Source of the DNA: Marinobacter nanhaiticus D15-8W
Lineage (GTDB): Bacteria; Pseudomonadota; Gammaproteobacteria; Pseudomonadales; Oleiphilaceae
Reading direction: 5' to 3'
Assembly: GCF_036511935.1 (NCBI RefSeq)
Contig: NZ_AP028878.1
Span: forward strand, 2,046,001 to 2,110,000
Length of the DNA stretch: 64,000 bases
This document shows positions 6,248-15,160 of the stretch, piece by piece (position 1 is the stretch's first letter; every line of letters starts with the position of its first letter). The position numbers and the translations under genes are program-made. The notes under the pieces are model-generated. The model saw only the letters and a program-made list of their open reading frames with translations. It did no database searches and was not told the DNA's origin.

Positions 6248-7868
6248 GGACGTTGGCCTCCGGCTGTTTGTTCTGTCGGTCAGGGTGGCGTGGGTCGATC
6301 AGCGCCCGTAGCGGATTGTCGGCGAACCGGGGTTTCCAGAGTCGGGGCGTCAGGTCGCTGACTTCACGGGCCGGGTGCTGGCTGATACGTTGCAGCACGT
6401 CCACCAGATACGTGTACGGGGTAATATCGTGCAGCTTGCAGGTGCTGATCAGGCTCTGGATGACGCCCAGGTGTTCCGCGCCCAGTTCGGTCCAGCAGAA
6501 CATCCAGTTTTTCTTGCCCATTGGAATGGGGCGTAGTGCTCGTTCCAGGTGGTTGGTGTCTGGCTGCACATCCGGGTCTTCCAGGAACACGGTCAGGCTC
6601 GCTTCACGGCTGAGCACGTAGTTCAGGGCTTTGGTCAGCGAATCGCTGGGCACGAGGCCGCCTTGCGCCAACTGATCCCGGCACCACTGGAAGAAGTCGC
6701 TGACCACCGGTTTCGAGTGATCCAACCGGTACTGGCGTTTCTTCTCGCCAGTCAGCCCCTGGGTTTTGATGGCCTCTTCATTCCGGTACACCGTGGCGAT
6801 CTGTTGCAGCGCGTCGGTGACTATCTCCGGATGATCCTTCTGCGCCTCGATAAAGTAACGGCGACTGTGCACCCAGCATTGGGCATGGGTGACGTTTTCC
6901 TGGGCGGCGGCATAACGGGCATAGGCCGCGTAGCCGTCACTGATCAGGGTGCCGCTGAACGATTCGCTGAGTACTTCTTCGATATGGGCACGCCCACGGC
7001 TGTTAGAGTAAGTGAACACCACCTCGTCGGCATCGCCATACAGCGGCCAGAACCAGCCGGATTTCATCTTGCCCTTTTGCGGGCCGGCCCGGCCCTGATG
7101 ACCGGCCTTGATGGGCGTTTCGTCCATGGCCAGTACCCGACTGCGCAGTACGTTGTCGGTCTGGGCATCCACAATGGGGCGCAGCAGGTCGATGGCACGC
7201 TTGACCAGATTGGTCAGAGTGCTGCGACTGACGGTGATACCGGCCTGTTGGATACGCTGGTGCTGGCGATACAGCGGCAGATGGAACTGGAATTTGTCCA
7301 CCAGCAACCCGGCCAGCAGGCTGACATCGGCCAGGCTGTTGTCCAGCACGTTGAACGGAGCCGGTGTCGTGATGAGCTTCTCGGTGCCCTTGCGCCGGAA
7401 CACCGGGCGTTCGCACTTAAGCACCACATAGCTGGAGGCCCGCTGGGCCAGCCGGTAGGTGGTCTTGCTGCCGATCACTTCGTACTGGTCAGCCTCCGGC
7501 CCGGTCAGTTCCGGTGGCAGGTGTTCAATGACCTCCACCGGCACATCGGCGGTGAAGCGCAGGCCGGTGTCGTTCAGGCAGTCGTCGTCCCGCTGCTTCT
7601 TACCGGTACCACGCTGATAGGCTTTAACCGTGCGCTTTTTCTCTTCCGGTGGGTTCTCCGGAACCGGTGCATCGCCTTCCTGGAACAGGCTGTTCTGGCC
7701 CGGCAGGTCAAATGCCTGCTTCTCGGATTTGGGGCCGAACAGCTGCTTCTTGAACCAGTCCAGCTGGCGCTGAAGGGTCTGGACCTGCTCACGCAGCAGT
7801 GCATTCTCCTCGGCCAGAGCCGAGGAGGACGATGCATTGGGAGAAGGAGCAGAAGCCGTTGAATTCAT
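6237..7868 (-). CDS. tnpC: IS66 transposase TnpC
   Basis: 543 residues from ATG 7868. An N-terminal leucine-rich coiled coil (ENALLREQVQTLQRQLDWFKKQLFG) precedes the catalytic core. The expected DDE residues are visible in VLAMDETPIK, GTLISDGYAAY and HLERALRPI. The extreme C-terminus carries the short IS66 tail. A longer frame upstream overlaps tnpB by 53 bp; 7868 gives the usual start but has no clear Shine-Dalgarno, so coupling to tnpB is likely. No frame break is seen, so the transposase may be active. Confidence 0.93.
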   Translation of the reverse strand: MNSTASAPSPNASSSSALAEENALLREQVQTLQRQLDWFKKQLFGPKSEKQAFDLPGQNSLFQEGDAPVPENPPEEKKRTVKAYQRGTGKKQRDDDCLNDTGLRFTADVPVEVIEHLPPELTGPEADQYEVIGSKTTYRLAQRASSYVVLKCERPVFRRKGTEKLITTPAPFNVLDNSLADVSLLAGLLVDKFQFHLPLYRQHQRIQQAGITVSRSTLTNLVKRAIDLLRPIVDAQTDNVLRSRVLAMDETPIKAGHQGRAGPQKGKMKSGWFWPLYGDADEVVFTYSNSRGRAHIEEVLSESFSGTLISDGYAAYARYAAAQENVTHAQCWVHSRRYFIEAQKDHPEIVTDALQQIATVYRNEEAIKTQGLTGEKKRQYRLDHSKPVVSDFFQWCRDQLAQGGLVPSDSLTKALNYVLSREASLTVFLEDPDVQPDTNHLERALRPIPMGKKNWMFCWTELGAEHLGVIQSLISTCKLHDITPYTYLVDVLQRISQHPAREVSDLTPRLWKPRFADNPLRALIDPRHPDRQNKQPEANVRAH

Positions 7869-7896
7869 GACCGATATTATACCGGAACCCGGCCTT

Positions 7897-8241
7897 CTAT
7901 ACCCCTCGAAAACGCTTGAACTGGCGGTATTTCTGCACCTCAATGCCATCGATCAGCAGTTGCAGATCCGTCAGCGTCAGGGCTCGCTGACCGGAGGCAG
8001 ATAAAGGCACCCGGAACTGTCCCTGCTCCAGGCGTTTGGCCCACAGGCAGTAACCAGTGGTCGTAAAATACAGCATCTTCATCTGAGTTTTACGGCGATT
8101 GACGAAGACGAAATACTGGCCGCTGAGCGGGTCGTGCTTCAACTGATTCCGGACCAGGGCGCTCAGGCCCCGGAACGATTTGCGCATATCGGTGGGCTCA
8201 GTGCACAGCCAGATCCGGGCCTGACTATCGAGCCCGATCAT
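7897..8241 (-). CDS. tnpB: IS66 accessory protein TnpB
   Basis: 114 residues with the standard TnpB sequence (IWLCTEPTDMRKSFRGLSALV...GQYFVFVNRRKTQMKMLYFTTTGYCLWAKRLEQGQF). It is needed with TnpA for efficient IS66 transposition in studied elements; its biochemical role is unclear. Its start overlaps the end of tnpA by 4 bp (ATGA-type), indicating coupled translation. This is the IS66 TnpB, not the IS200/IS605 RNA-guided nuclease of the same name. Confidence 0.93.
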   Translation of the reverse strand: MIGLDSQARIWLCTEPTDMRKSFRGLSALVRNQLKHDPLSGQYFVFVNRRKTQMKMLYFTTTGYCLWAKRLEQGQFRVPLSASGQRALTLTDLQLLIDGIEVQKYRQFKRFRGV

Positions 8242-8528
8242 CCGTTCTGGCTCAGCCGCAGTTCCACGCCGTTGCCCAGGCTGAGCACAATGTTCCAGCC
8301 GGGGCCGGAGGATGGAGAGTTGCCCATCAACGACGAGAGATCCAGAAAATCGGCTTCACCGGGACCTGACGACTCATCAGTCGACGGGTCGGACAGGCGC
8401 TTGCGCCAGTTACAGAAGCTGGCGTAACCGATCTTCTCCTGTTTACAAAACTGCGGTGCTGACAAGCCGCTGGCGCGCTGCTGATCAACCAGGGTCTGCC
8501 ACTGTTCTGGAGTACGGTGCTTTCTCAT
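8238..8528 (-). CDS. tnpA: IS66 accessory protein TnpA (helix-turn-helix)
   Basis: 96 residues. TPEQWQTLVDQQRASGLSAPQFCKQEKIGYASFCNWRKRL is the IS66 TnpA / IS3-OrfA-like helix-turn-helix, expected to bind the IS ends or control expression. The C-terminal half is Ser/Gly-rich and then ends WNIVLSLGNGVELRLSQ. It is the first gene of the tnpABC operon, 64 bp inside the right inverted repeat, whose neighbourhood should carry the promoter. Confidence 0.9.
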   Translation of the reverse strand: MRKHRTPEQWQTLVDQQRASGLSAPQFCKQEKIGYASFCNWRKRLSDPSTDESSGPGEADFLDLSSLMGNSPSSGPGWNIVLSLGNGVELRLSQNG

Positions 8529-8591
8529 GGGGGTAACCTCGTATCGGGAAATGTGAGGTTACTGTAGAGCGAATCTCAGCGGGGTGGCAGA

Positions 8592-8613
8592 ACGTCGCGG
8601 AATGAACGCTTAC
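8592..8613 (-). repeat. IS66 right inverted repeat
   Basis: Complement of the left end with one mismatch in 22 bp; ends at C8613 with the GTAAGCG tip reading on the minus strand. Confidence 0.9.
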
Positions 8614-8615
8614 AC

Positions 8616-8813
8616 TCAAACGATCCAGATAGATCGGAGTATGTCGCCCTTGTCGATTGGTTGAGGGCTGTTCCTCGGAGCGAGGCAAAGTGGAAGCCGA
8701 AGAGCGGCTTGTTTACGTCTCAGTTGGTACGGGCTTCGCTGGATGGCCAGCCGTACACGGTCCAATACTTAGAGAAAGAGTTTGCCATCGATTTTACAGG
8801 GCTCTTAACCTAA
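8616..8813 (+). pseudogene. GIY-YIG nuclease-like gene, 3' remnant
   Basis: Right after the IS66 end a frame opens in the orientation of the gene at 5446 and runs 65 codons to TAA 8811-8813. It reads SNDPDRSEYVALVDWLRAV, then AKWKPKSGLFTSQLVRASL and a YLEKEFAID ending, the kind of C-terminal end known in GIY-YIG/EVE-type proteins. There is no start codon with a ribosome site, so it is the severed tail. The sequence expected between GYGFVG and this tail is missing, consistent with a deletion at the IS edge. Confidence 0.7.
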
Positions 8814-8851
8814 GAGCTGGTATCAATAATTCGATGATTTTTGCAGCACTC

Positions 8852-10636
8852 TTAATGTCCAAAGCTTTCAAGGGATTCTTTTGCATCGGCTAACAGCCGT
8901 TCTCTTTGGCCAGAGATCCAGCGGAATCCTCTATTGAAACGGCCTACCGTCATGATGAGATTGGGCTGAACTTCAGCTAAGTGTGAGAGCCAATGGTGCA
9001 ATGCGCTTCCGACTGTTGGTAATTCAATTGTTGGATCTAAATGGCGGGTCTGGTTTTCAAATACTTTCGGTCCTTCCTCTAGTTTCCAGAGAGAGCTCAA
9101 TGCCTTATGCATCGTTAAACGGTTTTTGCGGAGAAAGAATCGCAAGCTTTTGAACTTTATGAGATCGTCGATGTCTGGGCGGAGGATCATTTCAGCAGCC
9201 ACTATGGTTTTCCATTGCTGGCCTGGAACCCCAAATATCCAGTCGTGAGTTGTGCGATCAGAGAGACCGTTCCCTCCGTAAGGTCCCTCCCCAAGAGCCC
9301 TCGCAATCTCTCTAGCCTCAATGAATCGGTCTCGGTGTGATCGAGACCAATCAGGTTCAGAGTGTTGATAGAAATCGGAAAGTTTGATGATCTGGTCGGT
9401 CAGCCTCGTCGCGGCCTCATATCGCCTTTCTTCTACTTGACGCTCTCTTTGTTTTATTTCTCGCAATCTGGTGTTCAACTGGGTGCGCAGGTCGCTGATA
9501 ACCTTGCTGCGCCGCCGAGAAAAAATCCATTTTAATCGGTCTCGTAGGAGCCACGATTCGGGGTCATTCTTTGGTTCAACCAGCAGAGCTAAGGTCGAGG
9601 TTTTCCCGAGCGGTTTACGAGAAATTTCGGTATCAGCTCGAACTGAACGAAGGATCAAATCGATAGGGTGTTCTTTTCGTTCGTTCACAACCAAATGGAG
9701 TCGAACTCGGTCTAACAATACCTCCGTTCTCGCAACGGGGTAGGTCTTTCGACGGCTGATTATCTCTTTCCCAATTGCCAAATCTATTGATTTACCGTCG
9801 CTGAAAAACGAGAACGTGCCTGTGTGCAGGTCATCTGGGAAGTCATAAAGCCGACACTCAGGCACCTCGAAATCCTGGCCGGTTAGGTTCTGCCCGAACT
9901 CTTCAAATTTTTTATCGTGATCGGCCAAGACCGGTCTTGCTATTCGTTCCTCAAACTCCAAGTCGTGTTCAGATTTCAGCCGGGACGCCAATGGGGTATG
10001 CAGCCAGAGCTGATTTTTGTGGTCAAGAATCTCTTTTTCGAGTTTGGCTTCGGTGAGAATGCCGTCCAGCATTAAATCTGGATTGAGCTCGATTTCCAGA
10101 AGGTCGATATCGCTTTTCTGTACCTTTCTGAGCTTCGCCTCATCGACGGGGTGAGATACTTTTATCTCGACAGCAATCCTAGTTTCTATGCCTCGAAACT
10201 GACCGACAAGAAGCACGTCTGGTTTCCAATCACCGAAATCATGCTCCTCCATCGTATTCTCAATGATGAAAGAGTTGTCAGAGAAGGGGCTCCACCATTC
10301 GTCATGGCTGGCTAACGTTTCTCCCAGCCGGGTCGTCCAGGCCTTAGGGACGAAGTGCTCCGCGCGTAAGCTCCATGTTCTTTGCTTTGCGACTATATTT
10401 TTTGCCCATTTGTGCAGGGCAGACTCTGCACAACTGAGGGTGCTTTCGGGTGGGGGAGTGTGATGGGCAAAGTGATGGGCTTTGAGCTCTCCTTTTCGGG
10501 CAACCAGCGGCGTTTCACAGCCAGGGCAGAGGCAATTACATCCCAGCCCACGGCTCACTTCGTCAATTCTGAGTAGCGAGCCCGTATCTTTATCTATTCC
10601 CACAGGTAGCTTGAAGCTGGGCTGGTTCGAGCTCAT
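8852..10636 (-). CDS. CoiA-like nuclease with N-terminal zinc finger
   Basis: 594 residues. CPGC (37-40) with a second Cys pair nearby (CNCLC) and HHFAHH (54-59) form the CoiA-type zinc-binding N-terminus. DWKPDVLLVGQ...ETRIAVEIKVSHPVDEAKLRK (about 135-170) is the PD-(D/E)XK core of the CoiA nuclease family, named after a Streptococcus competence protein of uncertain role. The remaining 400 residues are unfamiliar, with a charged helical segment (RTQLNTRLREIKQRERQVEERR). It is the last gene of the OLD-Mod-Res operon, 46 bp after Res, with its own GGAAAGG ribosome site. A role as an added nuclease of a defence locus is inferred from position. Confidence 0.78.
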   Translation of the reverse strand: MSSNQPSFKLPVGIDKDTGSLLRIDEVSRGLGCNCLCPGCETPLVARKGELKAHHFAHHTPPPESTLSCAESALHKWAKNIVAKQRTWSLRAEHFVPKAWTTRLGETLASHDEWWSPFSDNSFIIENTMEEHDFGDWKPDVLLVGQFRGIETRIAVEIKVSHPVDEAKLRKVQKSDIDLLEIELNPDLMLDGILTEAKLEKEILDHKNQLWLHTPLASRLKSEHDLEFEERIARPVLADHDKKFEEFGQNLTGQDFEVPECRLYDFPDDLHTGTFSFFSDGKSIDLAIGKEIISRRKTYPVARTEVLLDRVRLHLVVNERKEHPIDLILRSVRADTEISRKPLGKTSTLALLVEPKNDPESWLLRDRLKWIFSRRRSKVISDLRTQLNTRLREIKQRERQVEERRYEAATRLTDQIIKLSDFYQHSEPDWSRSHRDRFIEAREIARALGEGPYGGNGLSDRTTHDWIFGVPGQQWKTIVAAEMILRPDIDDLIKFKSLRFFLRKNRLTMHKALSSLWKLEEGPKVFENQTRHLDPTIELPTVGSALHHWLSHLAEVQPNLIMTVGRFNRGFRWISGQRERLLADAKESLESFGH

Positions 10637-10682
10637 ATCCTTTCCCTATGCGTCACCTTCAGAGGCGATCTGGGCTTGCGTG

Positions 10683-13340
10683 TTATTGGATGCCCTCATC
10701 TACGAGAGCCTGTTTCCAGTTCTTATCCATCACCATCCGGAAGCTTAGCGGCTCATCTTGCCCCTCAAGTGCAAGCTGCCCGATGGATGCTGTCACATCC
10801 GCGTATCGGGTAAATAGATCAAAGAGTTTCTGCTTGTACTCGGTGTCGTCATTGCCTTTCAGATGGTCACCCTTGGTTTCGAATACTGAGAAACGGAACT
10901 TGCCATTTTCAACACCGTGCACGCAGGCGAGAAGGTCGGGGTATACCCGATGGCGTTGCCAGCCTTGCAGGCCGTAGGAGCGCTGGTTAACGGCAATGCG
11001 GTGCCACCAATAAATACACTTGCTCTCGTCCAGGTACCAGGCGGTGCTTTTCTCCAGATCGTTAAGCTCACTTTGATAGACCTTCTCGAACAGGCTCTTT
11101 TCAAGTGGGTCACCATTTTTGCGATACAGCAAAGGGTCCACGTCAGAGACATTGATTTCCAGAGTCTCGGCAATTTTCCAGTTAAGGGCTGGGTCATTCG
11201 ACGATACCAGGCGCAGGCTGATCTCCCCGCTATCGAGTTTGTCTCGGAATAGGTTTTCAGCCATTGCGTTGACTTGTTCTCGCAAGTCGACCTTCATTGC
11301 CTGGATCAAGTCGAGTCGGTTTGCGTATATCTGGGCCTCGGTCACGTCCTTATTTCTCAGGGCAGTGAGTGTTTCCTCCAGCAGGCGCATGCCTTGCCAT
11401 GGGTTTGGTACTACATCCAGGAGCTGGCGCACCAAGTAGGGTATATCCAATCCCTCCTCTGGCACGGAGTAAACGGCTTCTTGTTCAAGCGCGAATGAGG
11501 TTTGCCCGTCCGCCTTTGCGTTTCGGTCAAGTGTCACCTTGGCCACGGTACGTTCGAGCTTGTCGGTATCCATAGTGGCTTTGTCGGCGCCCAGAAACTG
11601 CAAGGCTTCCCAATCCAGAGCACTGAGAACATCCCTTTCGTAATCCAAAGGCCGGTAGCCATCAGGCGAATTAATGTCTCGATGTAGTACGCGGGGCAGG
11701 AAAATCGGGGGCAAACCGGAAAACTGATTTCGCCGTTGAATGGTCTCTCGACGCATATTCCGTGTTTTTCCGGTACCAGGGTCCACTGAGGTTACGCTTG
11801 AGGCCAGGTCTGACATGCCCTCATCTTCCAGGCCCTTGCGTACACTGTTAATTGCCGCCGTTACATCCTGATCGAACGTGAACACGTAACACTCGTCCAG
11901 GGCGGAGACCCCTGTAGCTTTAGCATGAGGCTGGCGCAGCACTCGGCCGATCATTTGTGTCAGTGCGGTGGTCGCGGTCGTGCGTGACAGCACCGCCAGC
12001 GCGTAGGCGAATGGGCAATCCCACCCTTCACGCAGTGCGTCCTTGGTGATGATAAATCGCACGGAAGAGGTCGGCGAAAGGAGGTCCTCGTCAGCCAACT
12101 CATCATCGCTAGAGGTTTTGAGGCGTATGTGTTCTTCCTTTACCCCCAATTGATCCCGCAGGTACTCCCGGGCATCCTCTGCGTGAACCATCCCGGAATC
12201 ACGTTGCTCTTTACCGGTGCGTTCCACCCGCACCAGAACGATAGGCCGTATATAGCGCCCTGACTCATTCTGAAAGGCGAGCGCCGCTTGCTCCAATTCT
12301 TGCTGTTTCGAATGGGCGAGAGTCAGAGTGTGCTTCCAACCACCTTTGCCCTCGTTGATCACGTTGATGGGCAGCTTGATCATCTCTTCATCTTTGAGAT
12401 CCGCCCCGGGTACGTTCACCAGGACATTGGACTGGTGTTTGCTGTTGGTGTTTGGTGTGGCGGATAGCTCCAGAATGAAGCGGGGATTAAATCCGGCGAT
12501 GGTATCGCGGGCGGTGTCGGAGTAGGCCTTGTGGCCCTCATCGATCACGACAACCGGGCGCACCAGTCGCAACACATTACCCAAGCTTTGCTTGATTGAA
12601 ACGGAGTCTGGCACGACTCCTTCCGCAAACCCAAGGTCAGCCAGATCGTTCTGGTCCAGGTTTGGCACTTTATTAAGAAGGGCGCGGTTAGCCTCGCTGT
12701 CATCCTCGATAGGAAAGAAAGAGGTAAAACGGCCACTGTCGCGGAACAGGCGTAGCGTTTCTTTGGACTTGCGAGCGGCAGAGGGAAGCATCAGTAGCAT
12801 CACACACAACTGGCCTTCAACATCGCGGCGAGTGAAGGCGTCGCCTTTCTCTAACAGCTTTACCCGTCCACCAGATGCGCGTTCCAGCATTTGTCGGTAG
12901 GGATGTTCGCGGTTTGCGAGTTGCTTCCAGGTTTGTCGATAGATGGCTTCAGATGGCACAACCCATAAAACCAGTCCAAGTTGGCGCTTGAAGTAATCCG
13001 TTTGCACGCGCTCCAAAGCGGCGGTGGCCAGCAGCGTTTTGCCGCCACCAGTAGGCACTTTGAAACAAATGTTGGGAATGGAAAGGCCCAGGCCATCATG
13101 GCGAGACAAGTGGGGCGCTACTACCGGCTGGTCGCCATGGTAAAGATAAGGCAATAGTCGCTCAGAATTCAACTGGTCCCATGTCTCGCGGCAGTAATCG
13201 CCGAGGGGCGCCGTTTTGCCTTTGGTCTGCTGGAACTCAACAAATTCTTCAGCCTGCTCGCGCTGTTCTTGAAGCACTGTCAGGTATCGGTCCAGCTTGC
13301 TCAATACACCTTGTTGGTACTCCTTCAGTTCCATGCTCAA
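10683..13340 (-). CDS. Type III restriction enzyme, helicase/endonuclease subunit Res
   Basis: 885 residues. Superfamily 2 motifs are present in order: Walker A VPTGGGKT (95-102), DEGH in VVVIDEGHKAYSD, SATP, ALREGWDCPFA, and QMIGRVLRQP. The C-terminal YPDLLACV...FRFSVFETKGDHLKG carries a PD...ExK endonuclease site. In type III systems Res needs Mod, uses ATP to move or slide on DNA and cuts beside two inversely oriented unmethylated sites. The start overlaps the end of mod by 4 bp, so the two subunits are coupled. All key motifs look intact. Confidence 0.93.
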   Translation of the reverse strand: MSMELKEYQQGVLSKLDRYLTVLQEQREQAEEFVEFQQTKGKTAPLGDYCRETWDQLNSERLLPYLYHGDQPVVAPHLSRHDGLGLSIPNICFKVPTGGGKTLLATAALERVQTDYFKRQLGLVLWVVPSEAIYRQTWKQLANREHPYRQMLERASGGRVKLLEKGDAFTRRDVEGQLCVMLLMLPSAARKSKETLRLFRDSGRFTSFFPIEDDSEANRALLNKVPNLDQNDLADLGFAEGVVPDSVSIKQSLGNVLRLVRPVVVIDEGHKAYSDTARDTIAGFNPRFILELSATPNTNSKHQSNVLVNVPGADLKDEEMIKLPINVINEGKGGWKHTLTLAHSKQQELEQAALAFQNESGRYIRPIVLVRVERTGKEQRDSGMVHAEDAREYLRDQLGVKEEHIRLKTSSDDELADEDLLSPTSSVRFIITKDALREGWDCPFAYALAVLSRTTATTALTQMIGRVLRQPHAKATGVSALDECYVFTFDQDVTAAINSVRKGLEDEGMSDLASSVTSVDPGTGKTRNMRRETIQRRNQFSGLPPIFLPRVLHRDINSPDGYRPLDYERDVLSALDWEALQFLGADKATMDTDKLERTVAKVTLDRNAKADGQTSFALEQEAVYSVPEEGLDIPYLVRQLLDVVPNPWQGMRLLEETLTALRNKDVTEAQIYANRLDLIQAMKVDLREQVNAMAENLFRDKLDSGEISLRLVSSNDPALNWKIAETLEINVSDVDPLLYRKNGDPLEKSLFEKVYQSELNDLEKSTAWYLDESKCIYWWHRIAVNQRSYGLQGWQRHRVYPDLLACVHGVENGKFRFSVFETKGDHLKGNDDTEYKQKLFDLFTRYADVTASIGQLALEGQDEPLSFRMVMDKNWKQALVDEGIQ

Positions 13341-15160
13341 TCCCCCAGGATTCTGTGGACGGCATAGGGGAGTTGGCAGAACTCGATGCGGCGGGCAGTC
13401 AGTTCTTTCTGGCTCATGAACTTGGCAACGGCGAACACAATGGCGCGTTTGCCACCTTTGCTGTTCTGTTCTATCGCCGTCACCCTCTCGGCATTCAGTG
13501 CAGCTTCATTGGAGCGCAACCATTCACGGTCTGGCTGGTAGAATAGGTGTACCCGGAATAGATCTGTCTCACCAATAAAGCCATCGGGTGCCGGTTCGCC
13601 GACTTTGGCCAGTGATTGGCCTGTGGCAGTGTAGAAAACATAACGGGCCAGGGCATCGAAGGTGGGCAACCCCGTGCCGGTAAGCAGGCTTTCAATGTCT
13701 ATAGGTTCGCCGAGTGTGCAATAGGTGAAGCTTCCTCCTAGTCCTGGCGCGGTTCCTTTTACCTTGCGCTCACCGGTGACAGTGAGAACACCATCTTTTA
13801 TCTGTTTACTGATCTTGTCGTATTCGTGGCCCTGCAGATTCTCTATAGACGCAACATGGTCCAGCACCTTGGAGTGCTTCTTCTCGAATGTACTCCAGGT
13901 GATGTTTTCTCGGTGCAGTTCCTCACGTTGGGTACCGGTGTAGGGATAGCCATTGATTACCCTGCGTACGCGCTCAGCAGTGAGAGTATCTGCATAGTCT
14001 TCGCATTCGATAAGGATGAAGCGGCGGTTTCCGTCGTCCTTTTTGTTGGCTTCCAGGACGGCGTGAGCTGTGGTTGCGCTGCCCGCAAATGAATCCAGGA
14101 CGAGAGAGTTCTTATCTGTCGCAATCGCCAGTACCCGTGCTACGAGAGCCTTGGGCTTAGGAGTAACAAAAATTTCTCGCTCATCGGTATCGGAAAATAC
14201 CTTGAGGATCTCAGTTTTTGCATGCCGGGTGCTGCCTACGTCCTTCCAGTTCCAGATCGTCTGGGGAACAACACCGTCCCGCACCTCACTCAGAAATCGC
14301 TTAATGTTTGGATCTGCATTCCCATCAGCGCCCCACCAAATTCGCCCGTCCTGATCCATTTCCTTGAACTTTTCTTCGCTGATCCGCCAGTACTTGCCTT
14401 TCGGTGGGCCTTGTATCACTCGTCCTTTCGGAGTGGTGATGGAGTAAAGCCCTTTTGAGTACTTGTTTCTTGCGTCAAGGTCGCTGAGGAGCCAGGGTCC
14501 ACGCGGGTCGTTATCTGGGTTCTGATAGCGAGAAATCATCTCATCGGTTCTGGGGAGATGGTTGAGCTCCCAAAACGCTATGTTCTTGGTGTAAACCAGC
14601 AAATAGTCGTGGTCTTCGCTGAAGTAGCGAGCAGTGTTCTTGGGGCTATCCATTTTGTGCCATATGCAGGATGCGACGAAGTTTTCTTCGCCGAAAATCT
14701 CGTCCAGCATCATCTTGCAACGCTGCGCTTCGTTATCGTCCAACGTAATCCAGATACTTCCACGCTCAGATAGAAGCTCTTTCAACAGCTGCAATCGAGG
14801 CCACATCATGCACAACCATTTGTCGTGCCGTTCCAGGTCCTCTTTGTCCACCGGGTTGGCGGACTTTTTCAACCACTCCCTCATTAGAGGCGAACGCACG
14901 TTGTCGTTGTAGCACCAGCCCTCGTTGCCGGTGTTGTACGGCGGGTCGATGAAAATGCAGTCGACTTTCCCGGCGTGAGTGGGTAGCAGGGCCTTGAGAG
15001 CTTCCAGGTTGTCACCCTGAATGATCAGGTTGTCATCCAACGAGGGTTCTTGATTCTTTGCAGGCAAAGATTTGTCCGAGATTACCTTTAACTCGCGAAA
15101 TGGCACCCCAAGGTGGTGGGAGTAGACAAATTGCTTGCCCTTGAATTCAAGCGTTGGCAT
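13337..15160 (-). CDS. Type III modification methyltransferase Mod (adenine-specific)
   Basis: 607 residues. Catalytic motif IV DPPYNT (72-77) precedes the SAM-binding FAGSATTAHAV, the beta-class order of type III Mod proteins. The region between holds the probable target-recognition domain, with KPKALVARVLAIATD just before the SAM motif. The protein methylates adenine for self-protection and gives the Res complex its sequence specificity. Its start codon overlaps the OLD gene's stop (TAATG at about 15158-15162), and it overlaps Res by 4 bp. No simple repeat of the kind that makes some mod genes phase variable was noticed. Confidence 0.93.
   Translation of the reverse strand: MPTLEFKGKQFVYSHHLGVPFRELKVISDKSLPAKNQEPSLDDNLIIQGDNLEALKALLPTHAGKVDCIFIDPPYNTGNEGWCYNDNVRSPLMREWLKKSANPVDKEDLERHDKWLCMMWPRLQLLKELLSERGSIWITLDDNEAQRCKMMLDEIFGEENFVASCIWHKMDSPKNTARYFSEDHDYLLVYTKNIAFWELNHLPRTDEMISRYQNPDNDPRGPWLLSDLDARNKYSKGLYSITTPKGRVIQGPPKGKYWRISEEKFKEMDQDGRIWWGADGNADPNIKRFLSEVRDGVVPQTIWNWKDVGSTRHAKTEILKVFSDTDEREIFVTPKPKALVARVLAIATDKNSLVLDSFAGSATTAHAVLEANKKDDGNRRFILIECEDYADTLTAERVRRVINGYPYTGTQREELHRENITWSTFEKKHSKVLDHVASIENLQGHEYDKISKQIKDGVLTVTGERKVKGTAPGLGGSFTYCTLGEPIDIESLLTGTGLPTFDALARYVFYTATGQSLAKVGEPAPDGFIGETDLFRVHLFYQPDREWLRSNEAALNAERVTAIEQNSKGGKRAIVFAVAKFMSQKELTARRIEFCQLPYAVHRILGD

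Larger units (their letters stand above)
5949..8613 (-). mobile_element. IS66-family insertion sequence, apparently complete
   Basis: The ends are 22-bp inverted repeats with one mismatch, starting GTAAGCGTTCATTCC (5949-5970 and, inverted, 8592-8613). They enclose tnpA, tnpB, tnpC and a small extra ORF, all on the minus strand. IS66 elements normally make 8-bp target duplications. Here the flanks are TTTGTTGG and ACTCAAAC, which do not match, so DNA next to one end seems to have been lost or recombined after insertion. Confidence 0.93.

Noticed and set aside
6549..7862. 437-codon plus-strand ORF opposite tnpC
   Set aside because: It mirrors the transposase gene codon for codon; TnpC has full family motifs and the antisense product has no recognisable sequence.
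7897..8241. TnpB as an RNA-guided nuclease
   Set aside because: This is the small IS66 accessory protein, unrelated to the IS200/IS605 TnpB ancestor of Cas12.
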